Source: Halalkalibacter sp. APA_J-10(15) (GTDB lineage Bacteria; Bacillota; Bacilli; Bacillales; Bacillaceae_D). From it: DNA of 64,000 nucleotides. Under the pieces are notes generated by a model. That model searched no databases. It was not told the DNA's origin and saw nothing but the letters and a program-made list of their open reading frames with translations. Below are positions 47,834 to 57,834 of the stretch, one piece after another (position 1 is the first letter of the stretch; every line of letters starts with the position of its first letter). The position numbers were made by a program, and so were the translations under genes. The DNA is taken from contig NZ_JALKEV010000013.1 in assembly GCF_023017105.1 (NCBI RefSeq), positions 79,409 to 143,408 of the forward strand. The letters are read 5' to 3'.

Positions 47834-49381
47834 TTATGACTTATATCCATGTATTTTTTTATATTCAGTTGGTGTATAATCCGTATACTTTTTAAATACA
47901 TGACTAAAATATTGTGGGTAATGGTCAAATCCAATTTCTTTCGCAATATCAACCATCTTCATTTCTTCTGTCTCCAAAATTAACTGTTGAGCCTTCTCCA
48001 TTCTTATACGTAATAAATATTGCGAGAACTTTTCTCCTGTTTCCTTTTTAAAAACTTTACCTAAATAATCAGCATTCATATATAAGATTTCATTCGCTAA
48101 CCAAGACAAGGATAGCATTTCTTTATCAATATATTGATTAACATAAAATTTAATTTCCTTCACAATTTTGCTTTGTTTACTTAATGATTGGTTCCCTTGA
48201 CTTTTTAACACTTTTTCGACCACTTTTAGAATAAGACATTTAATTTCTTCAAGACTATTCATCTTTTCAATAACACCAAACCCATCTAATCCTAAATTGC
48301 TTTCATTTAAAATAGACGTATACAATTTAAACGAGTAGGCCTTAGCAATATCAATGGAATACTGAGCTTCACTAATTTCTGTAAAAAAACGAGCTATATC
48401 TTCATATGCACTGCACTCATTGCCACTTTTTAATGAACCTATTATTTTTGTTATGAATAGATCGATATCCTCCTCTTTGTCTGTAAAGTGTACACTTTCT
48501 GCATGAATGAGTGATCCTTCTCCGTTATAAAACCGTTGGCCCAACGAACATTCAGCAATTTTGTAACATTGACTCATTTTTATTAATTTCTCGGTATTTG
48601 TATAAGAAATCGTTACATTTATATCGCTTTCGTTCGTTAAGATACGTTGAATTTTTTTTAAATGTATAATTAAATCACTTGATTTCATGGTAGGTACTAG
48701 AAATGCTAATCGTGAATTCAACACATAGCTGAAATTTTCTCTATGGGTATCACGAAATTCTTTATCGACAATTTTTTCTACTAAATGAATGGAACCAAAC
48801 GAATCTTCTTCATGAATAAAAAATAATAATAACCGTCCCTTAGCCAAATCTAGTTGAAGAGAAAACATTTTCTCATAATATTGCTTTTCATTTAGAGAAA
48901 ATGACTTATTCATAATTAATTCTTTAAGAAATTGTTGTTTGATTTTGGGTAAGGCGTTTTTAAACTCTGTCTTATACATTATTGTTTCAATTTCATTTTT
49001 CTTATTTTCTTCTATATCTTTTACGGCACTTATTAACACTTTATGAATTTGTTCCTCATTACATGGTTTTAACAAATAATGTTTAACCCCTTGTTCCATC
49101 GCACGTTTAGCAAAGTCAAATTCACTATACCCTGATAAAATAATAAATACAATGTTCGGATGTGCTCCCTTCACCTTTTCCAAAAGCTGTAATCCATCGA
49201 GACCTGGCATTTTTATATCACATATAATAATATCAGGTTTATTCATTTCAACTAGATTCCAAGCCTCAAGTCCATTTTGTGATTTTCCGATTAATTTTGT
49301 TTGATATTGATCCCATTTTACAATATTCGCCATTCCATTAAGGGTTATCAGTTCATCATCAACGAGTAATACTTTATGCAT
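47834..49381 (-). CDS. Response regulator with AraC-type DNA-binding domain (YesN-like)
   Basis: 515 residues from MHKVLLVDDELITLNG; the ATG overlaps the kinase stop codon, giving translational coupling. The receiver domain occupies residues 1-120 with the acidic pair VDDE and phospho-acceptor Asp in DIIICDIKMPG (about residue 55). A long middle region follows. The AraC HTH pair is at the C-terminus (MNADYLGKVFKKETGEKF; MVDIAKEIGFDHYPQYFSHV). YesN-type regulators activate nearby sugar importer and hydrolase genes on sensing oligosaccharides. The partner kinase is the adjacent YesM-like gene. Confidence 0.94.
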   Translation of the reverse strand: MHKVLLVDDELITLNGMANIVKWDQYQTKLIGKSQNGLEAWNLVEMNKPDIIICDIKMPGLDGLQLLEKVKGAHPNIVFIILSGYSEFDFAKRAMEQGVKHYLLKPCNEEQIHKVLISAVKDIEENKKNEIETIMYKTEFKNALPKIKQQFLKELIMNKSFSLNEKQYYEKMFSLQLDLAKGRLLLFFIHEEDSFGSIHLVEKIVDKEFRDTHRENFSYVLNSRLAFLVPTMKSSDLIIHLKKIQRILTNESDINVTISYTNTEKLIKMSQCYKIAECSLGQRFYNGEGSLIHAESVHFTDKEEDIDLFITKIIGSLKSGNECSAYEDIARFFTEISEAQYSIDIAKAYSFKLYTSILNESNLGLDGFGVIEKMNSLEEIKCLILKVVEKVLKSQGNQSLSKQSKIVKEIKFYVNQYIDKEMLSLSWLANEILYMNADYLGKVFKKETGEKFSQYLLRIRMEKAQQLILETEEMKMVDIAKEIGFDHYPQYFSHVFKKYTDYTPTEYKKIHGYKS

Positions 49382-51125
49382 GTTCATCACCACTCTTATA
49401 TGGAATATACACAGTAACTCTCGTACCATTCAATGGATCACTTTGGATACAAAGACCATATGGCTCTCCAAAGTATGACTTGATTCGTTTTCTAATATTC
49501 ATTAGTCCAATACCTGTACCTTTTGACTTCACCTCAGCATTACGCACTTTCTCTAGAAGCTCTTTAGTCATTCCAGGACCATTATCGATAACTGAAATAA
49601 TGATACACTCTAGTTTCCTTTTACAAACAACACTTATATGACACTCATCTATCATTGTCTCCACACCATAGTGAACTGCATTTTCCACTATTGGTTGAAG
49701 AATAAGCTTTGGAATTAAGTATTTTTGAATGTCTTCATCAATTTCCATAGTAAAGTTTAACCTTGATCCAAATCTGATTTTTTGAATAGCAATATAATTG
49801 TCAATGATGTCTAATTCCTTTTGTATTGGAATGATCATTCCATCATTATTGATTGAATTACGTAAAAGTACACCTAACGCCTCCACCATTACAGAAATTT
49901 CCTTTTGATCCGCTGATTTTGCTAACCAATTTATGGACTGCAACGAATTATATAAAAAGTGTGGGTTAATTTGTGATTGCAATGCTTTGTATTCTGTCTC
50001 TTTTATGATCAGCTGACTATCATAGTTTTCTTTGATTAATTGATCTGTATTCTCAACCATTTTTTGAAAATGGTAATGAAGCTGACCGATCTCATCTTGT
50101 TTATGGCTGTCAACATCATTCAATTTACTAGATGAAAAAACCCCCTTCTGTACTTCTTTAATTTTGGTCATTAACCTTTCAATTGGCTCTGTAATCGTTT
50201 TCGAAAAATAATAACCAATCGATAAAACTATCACAAATAATCCTAAATAGACAATGATGATCATCTTTTTAATAAGGTTAGTACTCTGAAATTCATCCTG
50301 ATATGGGATGATATTATAGTACGTCCAGTCTGTATTTTGCGATTTCATGTGAGTAATAAAATGTTTCTGTCCGTCAATTGGAACAATATCATAGCCTGGG
50401 TTTCTAAAATGGTCGTTAGATAAATGAGTGAAGTTCATTTGATTGCCTGTTGGATAAATGAGGTTTTCATCTTTTAAAATATAGAGATGATCATCTTTGT
50501 AACTATCAAGTGTGATATTTTCAACTAATGCATTAATATCAATGTAAATAAATAATTGACCGAGACTAGATAGTGTCAGATTAGATGTTTGGCGAATTTC
50601 ACGACCTGATATCAACATAGAATGACGCCCATTCGGATAAATCCATACATTAGACCCATTTTGGTTCGAAATTTCATTTACATTATTCAAAGAATCGTAT
50701 CTTTGAATTCGATGAGTGCCTATAGCATATGAATAACTTTGATTATCAATGATTTCAATAGCTGAAATATACTTAAATGAGTCGATCATCTCCAGCATCG
50801 AATCAATAATTGCTGACGTTCTGCGATAGTTATCATATTCGTTATAAATCGATGGCACATTCAAATAAGTTTGTATTGCTGAATTCGTTGCTATTTCTAA
50901 CGATAAATCTTCAATTTCTTTTAATTCTTTTTCAAGTGAAGAGGATGTCATATTTAATAGCATTTCAGATTGGCTATAAATTCGATTATCATACACATTT
51001 AATGCCGTCATTGTAGAAATAAGATTAAACGAAGTAATCAGTAACATAATCGTAGTGATTAAGAAAATCAATTTATGTTTTATTTTCAAGTTAGCAAAAC
51101 TTTGTTTGATCTCCTTTAAATTCAT
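49374..51125 (-). CDS. Sensor histidine kinase, YesM type
   Basis: 583 residues. TM1 at about 17-40, a ~240-residue extracellular sensor domain, TM2 at about 285-307, and HAMP (SKTITEPIERLMTKIKEVQ). The His_kinase motif is ALQSQINPHFLYNSLQSINW with phospho-His in NPHFLYN (about 403), and the ATPase domain has ILQPIVENAVHYG, DNGPGM and GTGIGLMNIRKR. This kinase class senses sugars directly or through a binding protein. The gene is flanked by a sugar-binding lipoprotein and the response regulator, so it probably senses the same oligosaccharide the importer takes up. Confidence 0.94.
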   Translation of the reverse strand: MNLKEIKQSFANLKIKHKLIFLITTIMLLITSFNLISTMTALNVYDNRIYSQSEMLLNMTSSSLEKELKEIEDLSLEIATNSAIQTYLNVPSIYNEYDNYRRTSAIIDSMLEMIDSFKYISAIEIIDNQSYSYAIGTHRIQRYDSLNNVNEISNQNGSNVWIYPNGRHSMLISGREIRQTSNLTLSSLGQLFIYIDINALVENITLDSYKDDHLYILKDENLIYPTGNQMNFTHLSNDHFRNPGYDIVPIDGQKHFITHMKSQNTDWTYYNIIPYQDEFQSTNLIKKMIIIVYLGLFVIVLSIGYYFSKTITEPIERLMTKIKEVQKGVFSSSKLNDVDSHKQDEIGQLHYHFQKMVENTDQLIKENYDSQLIIKETEYKALQSQINPHFLYNSLQSINWLAKSADQKEISVMVEALGVLLRNSINNDGMIIPIQKELDIIDNYIAIQKIRFGSRLNFTMEIDEDIQKYLIPKLILQPIVENAVHYGVETMIDECHISVVCKRKLECIIISVIDNGPGMTKELLEKVRNAEVKSKGTGIGLMNIRKRIKSYFGEPYGLCIQSDPLNGTRVTVYIPYKSGDEHA

Positions 51126-51309
51126 AGCCTACTCACATCCTCTTCGCACCCGATGAACCCGTTTACATAAATCAATTACTGGTTTAAATTTTGCAACAAC
51201 ATAACGTTTTAACCACCTTTGAATAAGTAGATATCGAAAAGGGTAGCCCGCGATGATGCTTACAACATGTAAACACCATCCATATAAGACCAAATTTTTT
51301 CCCTATTCA

Positions 51310-52653
51310 TCAATCATTATTGTTGATTCGATTTAATATTCTTTCCCCTTCTTCTTTGAAAAGCTGAACTCCTTCTTCCGCAGTAATCGCTTGATAAAGA
51401 ATTCTTTCTTCTACATCAAGCAGCAAGTCATTAACCTCAGGAATTCCCACTGGATAAAGATCAGAAGGACTACTATTTTCTTGAACAAGTTCTAAATAAT
51501 CCACTGTTTTTTGTAATGATGAGCTAAATTCTGGCTCCAATTCCTCTAAAATGACCGAATTAGGAGATACCCCTCTTTCCATCATTAATACTTGATTGAC
51601 TTCTAAATCATTGATAAAATAATTAATGAATTTCGCAGCTTCCTCTTGATTTTCTGATGTTTCAGCTATTCCAAACATCATTGAACGTTTCTCATACATA
51701 CCTTGTTCTGGATTAGGACCTGGGTAAAATAGTAATTCTAAGTCTCTATTTGCTGCACTCTCTAATACCCCTAAATTAGCAGACCATTTCCATGCCATTG
51801 CTGCCTTTTCGTGTACTAGTAATAAATCTTCAAGAGCACTATGTTGAATATTGACTTCTGGCGGAGACATTGCACCAGCTTCTTGTAAGCGAAGTTTCAT
51901 TTCAAAGAAATCGACAAACAATTCATCATCAAATGCAAATTCCGTTGTATCCTCATTAAACATTGTTTGTCCATGTTGACGTAAATAATATGGGAAAACA
52001 TTCACTGATTCAATTTCTCCCGTACCATAAATCCCTAATTCATCACTAATTGTAGTCAATATGTCTTCAAATTCATCCCATGTATATCCAATTTCAGGTA
52101 CATCAACACCAGCCGCTTCAAATAAGGCAGGATCAATAATGATTCCAAGTGCATTTCCACCTAAGCCCATTACTCGAGCTTCCTCAGGACCATTTAAGTA
52201 TGCCGACTCAGCAACATCTTTTACATCAATTGTTCCATCTTCAATAAATGGCATAATATCTGCTATTAAATCTCTTTCAACATATTGAATCAAATATCCT
52301 CCCTCATCTAATTGAATAATATCAGGAAGATTATTCCCTGCCGCTTGAGTTGACAGCCTTTCCCAATAGCCATCCCAACCAATAAACTCTGGTTCGATTG
52401 TAACATGTGGATTTTCTTCTTCATACATAGAGATAACTTCTAACGTGGAATCATGACGATCTTGAGAACCCCACCATGAAATCCGTAATGTAACATCCTC
52501 ATCTCCCTCTCCAGTATTTACATCCTCTTCAACATTTTCGTTGTCGTCAACTTCTACTTCACTGACATCATCTTGTGAAGTTTCTTCTCCACAAGCAACC
52601 AATATAATGGCTAGAAATAGCGAACAGCAGACTGTCATCATTAACTTCTTCAA
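51310..52653 (-). CDS. Extracellular solute-binding lipoprotein, family 1 (sugar)
   Basis: 447 residues; starts at TTG behind AAGGGGG (KKLMMTV follows). Signal peptide and lipobox IILVACGEE, then a very acidic linker. The family 1 fold follows: LRISWWGSQDRHDSTLEV, NNLPDIIQLDEGGYLIQYV, ALGIIIDPALFEAAGVDVP, AAMAWKWSANL. It binds sugars and delivers them to the MalFG-type permeases encoded 3.7 kb downstream, with the two-component genes between. An operator identical to that of the permease genes lies 20 bp upstream. Confidence 0.92.
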   Translation of the reverse strand: MKKLMMTVCCSLFLAIILVACGEETSQDDVSEVEVDDNENVEEDVNTGEGDEDVTLRISWWGSQDRHDSTLEVISMYEEENPHVTIEPEFIGWDGYWERLSTQAAGNNLPDIIQLDEGGYLIQYVERDLIADIMPFIEDGTIDVKDVAESAYLNGPEEARVMGLGGNALGIIIDPALFEAAGVDVPEIGYTWDEFEDILTTISDELGIYGTGEIESVNVFPYYLRQHGQTMFNEDTTEFAFDDELFVDFFEMKLRLQEAGAMSPPEVNIQHSALEDLLLVHEKAAMAWKWSANLGVLESAANRDLELLFYPGPNPEQGMYEKRSMMFGIAETSENQEEAAKFINYFINDLEVNQVLMMERGVSPNSVILEELEPEFSSSLQKTVDYLELVQENSSPSDLYPVGIPEVNDLLLDVEERILYQAITAEEGVQLFKEEGERILNRINNND

Positions 52654-52672
52654 GTTAATACCCCCTTCATTT

Positions 52673-52686
52673 TGTAAGTGCTTACA
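52673..52686. promoter_or_regulatory. Operator-like 14-bp dyad before the binding-protein gene
   Basis: TGTAAGTGCTTACA, identical to the copy at 47714-47727, lies immediately before the ribosome site of the binding-protein gene. In that position it would act as a roadblock or overlap the transcription start. Confidence 0.7.
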
Positions 52687-53452
52687 TTTTTAATTTTATT
52701 AATTTTCCGATTATTTTTTAATATAAAATTCAGTGTTTAACCTTAAATAAAATAGTTATTTTTGTATGAAATTGATCTAAAAATGAATATGATATTACGG
52801 TTTGTCCCTCACTTCCCATCTTACCACTTCTTGTAGAAATGCACCTAATGATCTTTATATTAGTGCCTCTATTATCGTATGCTCCATGCAGCATACAAAC
52901 GGCACCTTAGGGTGTGTGTAGCCTAACATGCGAAAAAATACATACATGGCTAAAAACGGCTGATTTATATGATGTTAAAGATAAGAAAGATAAGTCTTTC
53001 TCACTTGGCATGAGGCAAAGGCTTTCGATGTGGCAAGCATTCATAGAAAATCCCGATATGTTACTAATGGGATTGATGATGACAATTTAGAAATTGTTTA
53101 TGAAATTTCGGCTGGCTGATTATCAATGATTTTAAGTCAAAAAGTCTAACCCTCCTTATGAAATTAATAGGATCATTGTACTGTGTAACAAACGACATTG
53201 ATTTGTTCGTTTTTTTTCTTCTACTTTAATTTACAGACTTCAAATACTTTTTAAAATGTGATAATCTAATAAATTTAAACAGATATATCTAATGAAAGAT
53301 CTCTTGTTTTCTTTTAAGTAAAATGCATTTGATGGTATTATGAAATGGCTCGAAAAAAATTGAATAGTTACCATCTTTATTCTTAAGAGATAATCCCAAG
53401 TAGCAATGAAGTTTATTTATAAGATTTTTCCCGAATAATTGGAGGTTTTGTT
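52687..53452. other. Intergenic stretch with an ABC ATPase remnant
   Basis: Apart from the pseudogene at 52923-53119, the stretch is AT-rich and shows no intact gene. The last ~60 bp before 53453 are AT-rich and should hold the YibE/F promoter, but boxes are not clear. Confidence 0.5.
52923..53119 (+). pseudogene. ABC transporter ATPase fragment (antibiotic-export type)
   Basis: Fifty-five open codons encode TWLKTADLYDVKDKKD, then SFSLGMRQRLSMWQAFIENP: the linker, signature and start of Walker B of a BcrA-like ATPase. The frame stops at 53088; continuing one frame over gives GIDDDNLEIVYEIS, matching the NGLD D-loop and following helix. The Walker A half and the Walker B aspartates are missing. 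A decayed remnant of a lantibiotic or bacitracin-type exporter. Confidence 0.75.
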
Positions 53453-54589
53453 TTGAATGCAATAAAAAAATTGAAAAAAGTAACGACCAAACATTTCTTG
53501 CTATTTATCGTATTATCCGTATCCTTTGTTGCTTCCATCATCTTTGTTAACAACAATGATTTTCTATATGACCAACCAATTGCCGAGGTGATCGAAACAG
53601 AAGTAAAAGATACAACTGAAACGATTGATAGATTTGGAAATGAAGATCGTATACACACACAGGAAATAAACGCAATATTAAAAAATGGTGAAGACAAAGG
53701 AAAGCTAATCACTCTAACTAATGAATATTCCTTATCTAAAGCTTTTGATCACGAATATAAAATAGGGCAAAACGTTTTTGTATCGATTACTACAATGGAA
53801 GAAGAAAACACCGCATTAACAGGGATGATAAAAGATGTTAAACGTGATACATATTTAGTAGTGGTTGCCTGGATTTTCATCTTCACTTTAATCATTATTG
53901 GAAAAAAACAAGGACTCTTTTCTATTTTAAGTTTGGCCGTAAATGCGATCTTGTTATCTTTCGCCTTAGATGTATACATAAATCATTCAGATATAAGTCT
54001 TATCCTTATATGCGGTTTCAGTATTATTTTATTTACTGTTATTTCTCTCTTACTCGTTAACGGGTTTAATGAAAAAACATTCTCAGCGATTGTTGCTACC
54101 CTTTTTGCTACTTTCATCTCGCTGTTCATTACGTATGTTGTTATTCAATTAACGGCAGAAAACGGACTTAGGTATGAGGGGATGCAGTTTATAACTCGCC
54201 CTTATCAAATGGTGTTTATGGCAGGATTATTCCTCGGTTCTCTTGGAGCAGTTATGGACGTAGCGATAACAATGTCCTCTTCTATATTCGGGATATATGA
54301 AAAAAATAAAAACATTTCAGCAAAAGTACTAAAAGCTTCAGGAATGGAAATTGGAAAAGACATTATGGGAACGATGACAAATATTTTATTTTTTGTCTAT
54401 ATAAGTGGTTCCATTCCAATGCTTATTTTGTATTTTAAAAATCATTCTCCACTAGGGTTTACCCTTTCCATGAACCTTTCCTTAGAATTGGCTCGCGCTT
54501 TAGCTGGTGGTATTGGTATCGTATTAACCATCCCTATAGCTATTTATACGACCATATTTTTCATTCAGAGAAAGAGGGCAAGAGCATGA
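53453..54589 (+). CDS. YibE/F family membrane protein, first of pair
   Basis: 378 residues; TTG start seven bases after GGAGG. An N-terminal helix (HFLLFIVLSVSFVASIIFV), an extracellular ~80-residue domain (DTTETIDRFGNEDRIHTQEI ... GQNVFVSIT), then about seven spans with GSLGAVMDVAITMSSSIFGI and GMEIGKDIMGTMTNILFF, the conserved YibE/F core. The biochemical role is unknown; a transport function is often proposed. Its end overlaps the next gene by four bases (ATGA), so the two are made together. Confidence 0.9.
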   Translation: MNAIKKLKKVTTKHFLLFIVLSVSFVASIIFVNNNDFLYDQPIAEVIETEVKDTTETIDRFGNEDRIHTQEINAILKNGEDKGKLITLTNEYSLSKAFDHEYKIGQNVFVSITTMEEENTALTGMIKDVKRDTYLVVVAWIFIFTLIIIGKKQGLFSILSLAVNAILLSFALDVYINHSDISLILICGFSIILFTVISLLLVNGFNEKTFSAIVATLFATFISLFITYVVIQLTAENGLRYEGMQFITRPYQMVFMAGLFLGSLGAVMDVAITMSSSIFGIYEKNKNISAKVLKASGMEIGKDIMGTMTNILFFVYISGSIPMLILYFKNHSPLGFTLSMNLSLELARALAGGIGIVLTIPIAIYTTIFFIQRKRARA

Positions 54590-55371
54590 ATACTTTGTTT
54601 GTACTATCAGCGATTCTCTTTCTATTAATGGCCATCATTGGTGGTGGAAAAGGGGTAAGATCTTTTTTAGCTATATTCTTCAATTTTGGCGTCCTTATCG
54701 TGTTTATCATTATTATGAATGACCCAAATGTGAATCTCATTATCTTAACAATAGTTGCATGTACAGTAATAAGTTGTATAAATCTATTTTATATTAATGG
54801 ATGGAACACTAAAACCAAAACAGCTTTCATTTCAAGTGTTTTCACTACCGTTCTATTACTGTTTTTCATTATCATTGTAACAAATAAAGCCATGATCCAA
54901 GGGTTTGGAGGAGAAGAGATTGAAGAACTAAGTATGTTTTCCCTTTATATTGGAATCGATTTTGTTAAAGTTGGAGCTGCTGTTATTATTATGAGCACAA
55001 TTGGAGCAATCATTGATACAGCGATCTCTATTTCCTCTCCGATGCGTGAGATCCATTACCATCATCCATCCATTAGTCGAACAGACTTATTCTCATCCGG
55101 ATTAAGTATTGGGAGAGATATTCTCGGAACAAGCACGAATACGTTATTTTTTGCCTTCTTTGGAGGCTACTTGGCATTGCTTATTTGGTTTAAAGATTTA
55201 TCTTATTCACTAGGCGAGATTGTCAATTCTAAAATATTTAGTGCTGAGATGATCACCATTCTTTGTGCTGGTATTGGCGTAACACTAGTTATTCCAATTA
55301 CCTCTTGGATTACTGCCTTTTTCTTAGTGAAAACTAACAAGAATAACGAAACGATCGATGAACGTTTGTGA
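54586..55371 (+). CDS. YibE/F family membrane protein, second of pair
   Basis: 261 residues, translationally coupled to the preceding gene. About seven spans; MSTIGAIIDTAISISSPMRE and GLSIGRDILGTSTNTLFFAF repeat the core motif of its partner, without the extracellular domain. The two proteins probably assemble into one complex. Such pairs are common in Bacillaceae and Lactobacillales. Function unknown. Confidence 0.9.
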   Translation: MNTLFVLSAILFLLMAIIGGGKGVRSFLAIFFNFGVLIVFIIIMNDPNVNLIILTIVACTVISCINLFYINGWNTKTKTAFISSVFTTVLLLFFIIIVTNKAMIQGFGGEEIEELSMFSLYIGIDFVKVGAAVIIMSTIGAIIDTAISISSPMREIHYHHPSISRTDLFSSGLSIGRDILGTSTNTLFFAFFGGYLALLIWFKDLSYSLGEIVNSKIFSAEMITILCAGIGVTLVIPITSWITAFFLVKTNKNNETIDERL

Positions 55372-55412
55372 ATTGGCTAAGAAAGAATTATATAAGAAAA
55401 ACGCAACAGGAG

Positions 55413-55449
55413 GGCACTGAAAAAGTTAAGTGGTACTTTTCAGTGCCTT
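55413..55449. terminator. Terminator with dispersed palindrome after the YibE/F pair
   Basis: GGCACTGAAAAAGT (55413-55426) and ACTTTTCAGTGCC (55435-55447) form a stem with a single bulge, between convergent genes. It is one copy of the CACTGAAAAAG-type palindrome also found at 5752-5793 and 27864-27895. Confidence 0.75.
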
Positions 55450-55502
55450 CCTCAACAGAATCTTTTCATATATAAATGATGATTATGTAAAGAACCCTAA
55501 AG

Positions 55503-56222
55503 CTAGTTGTAAATAGGTGGCATTTGTTGGTGTTCATTTTTAAGGGAAACGTGAAGTTCGCGGTCATCATTAATTGAAGCGAAGAAGACGCGATTTACTT
55601 GTGCAATCTGTCTTTTTTGTAATTCAGCAACTAACCATTGACGATTTAAGCCTAAATAGTTTAGTATATCTTCGTAAATTTTTCCTTCTACGATTAATGG
55701 ATAAGACAAACTTTTACTTTTCTTTTTTACATTTATATCCTCAATCGTTACTTCCAATTTATTTTCTTTTTTTAACACACTTATTTTTCCATCTGATTCG
55801 ATAATTGCAATCTTAACATCACTTATATCAAAAATATTTTTTTGTCGTAACATTCGCAACACGTTATCGATCGTATACCTAATCCTTTTTAAGTTTCCCA
55901 CTAAGATTTTGCCATCTTGAATGACTAGCGTAGGTTCGAACGTTATTTTTCCCCCTATTTTTCGATGCGTAATTGATAAATAAGCAGTTAATCTTTGAAG
56001 CAGTGGAATGAATATAATAGCTAAATAAGTATAAACATGATCTACTTTTGGATCAGCAATGTCAGCTCCTACAACATTGGCTAAGGTCATAATAATGAGA
56101 AAATCGAAAATAGGCATTTCTCCAATGGAACGTTTGCCCATATAATGTGTTATTAATAAAAATAGCGGGAAGATCGTTATAATTCTCGCTAATATAATAG
56201 CTGATTCTTTTAAAACCTCCAT
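55503..56222 (-). CDS. DUF421 (YetF-like) membrane protein
   Basis: 239 residues; weak ribosome site GGAATAGGTG about 9 bp before the ATG. Three N-terminal spans (IILARIITIFPLFLLITHYM; IFDFLIIMTLANVVGADIA) are followed by a soluble DUF421 domain (EPTLVIQDGKILVGNLKRIR; IYEDILNYLGLNRQWLVAEL). MGKRSIGEMPIFDFLI is the conserved family opening. Proteins of this family in Bacillus are linked to the membrane and to spores; function is not settled. A broken second copy is at 57835-57999. Confidence 0.9.
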   Translation of the reverse strand: MEVLKESAIILARIITIFPLFLLITHYMGKRSIGEMPIFDFLIIMTLANVVGADIADPKVDHVYTYLAIIFIPLLQRLTAYLSITHRKIGGKITFEPTLVIQDGKILVGNLKRIRYTIDNVLRMLRQKNIFDISDVKIAIIESDGKISVLKKENKLEVTIEDINVKKKSKSLSYPLIVEGKIYEDILNYLGLNRQWLVAELQKRQIAQVNRVFFASINDDRELHVSLKNEHQQMPPIYN

Positions 56223-56475
56223 ATGGTTTTCACCTATTCCTTTTGGGAGTATATATGAGTTTCATGATAGTTATCTTCACGATGTGGAGAAATATTACTT
56301 TCATTACATCAGTCGATGAATACATTAAACAAATTACAACCTAAAAAAAGGCGAATTATTGTACGCTCAAGAAACGACTTTTTTTATTTGGCATGTTATG
56401 CTGAAGGTTCCTTTAATTAAATAAGCGCAACACTACGATAATACGCGATTTACATACTCTCCAATTTGTTCTTCA

Positions 56476-57759
56476 CTAGCACCCATTCCTTTTCTTTTGT
56501 TCAACATCTTTAATCGTTTTTCCATTAGCAATTTTATAAAGACGACTCTTCGGTTCATATATCATTTGAGAAGGCCACAGTCCATGGTGACCTGAAAATA
56601 AATAACTCGTTAAGCACGCAACGAAAAAAAATTCAATTCCTTGTCCATCAAACATCTCAATCCCCAAAAGGAAAGCGGCTATCGGTGTATTGGTCCCCCT
56701 ACAAAACGTTGCAATCATCCCTAAGGCAGCCAGGAAAGACATAGGGAAGTCAATTAAATGATATAAAGTATTACCTAACGTTGCCCCAATAAAAAATAAC
56801 GGTATTGCTTCCCCGCCTACAAAACCAGTCCCTAGAGTTACCGCGGTAAAGACGAGCTTAGTCAGAAAGGCATAGGGAGGAACATCTTGTTTAAATGACT
56901 CTTCTAGCATATCTAAACTACGCCCATTGTAATCATAGGAACCGACAATAAATGTTAAAGCAACAATAATCATTCCTCCAATGAAGGCTCGTAATGCATG
57001 GTTTTTCTTGGTATATATTTCTGAAACTTTTTGTATTCCGTGTCTTAATTGGCTATATAACACACTTACCAGACTAAAAAGAATGGCTAATAAAATGACT
57101 TTTGCAAATGACATAAGTGATAATTCTGGAACAGATTGGATAATAAATGTTTCATGTTGGGTACCCCAAACTTTCTCGGCCGTATAGTGTCCTACAAAGC
57201 TTGATACTAGACAAGGAACAAGTGCTTCGTATTTCATCTTTCCTAAAGTGACCATTTCCATTCCAAAAATAGCACCCGTAATTGGTGTACCAAAAGCTGT
57301 GCCGAACCCAGCGCTAATTCCACTCATCAATAAAATCTTGGTATCCATAACGTTTACTTTAAAGAACCTGTTTACAGCTTCGGCTACACTTCCTCCCATT
57401 TGAATGGCCGCACCTTCTCTGCCTGTCGATCCGCCAAATAAAACTGTCATAAATGTTCCTAAATAGACTATAGGTCCCAACCTCCGTAGTATCTTAGTCT
57501 TACCATGAACCCCCTCAATTACAAGATTATTCCCTTTGTATAATTCAGTTCCAGCGCTCGTTCCTAAATTCATATATATGTAACCTAGAACCAACCCTGC
57601 TATAGGTAGACAAAGAATTAACCAAGAATTGTCTTTCCGTGTCTCTCCAAGAAAATCATTGGTATGTAAGAGCAAGGCTGTTGTAGAGCCAATAATCAAA
57701 CCAATAATTACTCCAAAAAATATCCATTTGAAAAGAGTTAAAAAAAGGTTTTTATACAT
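56476..57759 (-). CDS. ClC-type voltage-gated chloride channel family protein
   Basis: 427 residues, about ten membrane helices. GSTGREGAAIQMGGSVAE near 108-125 is the ClC selectivity loop with the gating glutamate in GREGA. SAGFGTAFGTPITGAIFGME and FVGGEAIPLFFIGATLG are further family loops. It lacks the cytoplasmic CBS domains. Relatives either exchange Cl-/H+ or act as fluoride or anion channels; the GREG sequence favours the classic Cl- branch. The start ATG has only a weak ribosome site. Confidence 0.9.
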   Translation of the reverse strand: MYKNLFLTLFKWIFFGVIIGLIIGSTTALLLHTNDFLGETRKDNSWLILCLPIAGLVLGYIYMNLGTSAGTELYKGNNLVIEGVHGKTKILRRLGPIVYLGTFMTVLFGGSTGREGAAIQMGGSVAEAVNRFFKVNVMDTKILLMSGISAGFGTAFGTPITGAIFGMEMVTLGKMKYEALVPCLVSSFVGHYTAEKVWGTQHETFIIQSVPELSLMSFAKVILLAILFSLVSVLYSQLRHGIQKVSEIYTKKNHALRAFIGGMIIVALTFIVGSYDYNGRSLDMLEESFKQDVPPYAFLTKLVFTAVTLGTGFVGGEAIPLFFIGATLGNTLYHLIDFPMSFLAALGMIATFCRGTNTPIAAFLLGIEMFDGQGIEFFFVACLTSYLFSGHHGLWPSQMIYEPKSRLYKIANGKTIKDVEQKKRNGC

Positions 57760-57834
57760 TTAAGTCACTTCTACTTTCTCATTTCAGATGATTTTGAGGG
57801 TGTTGTCATGCTCCTTATGTAATACTTCTGTAAA

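Noticed and set aside
53413-53712. A 99-codon minus-strand frame over the YibE/F start
   Set aside because: Antisense to a well-supported membrane protein with a clear ribosome site.
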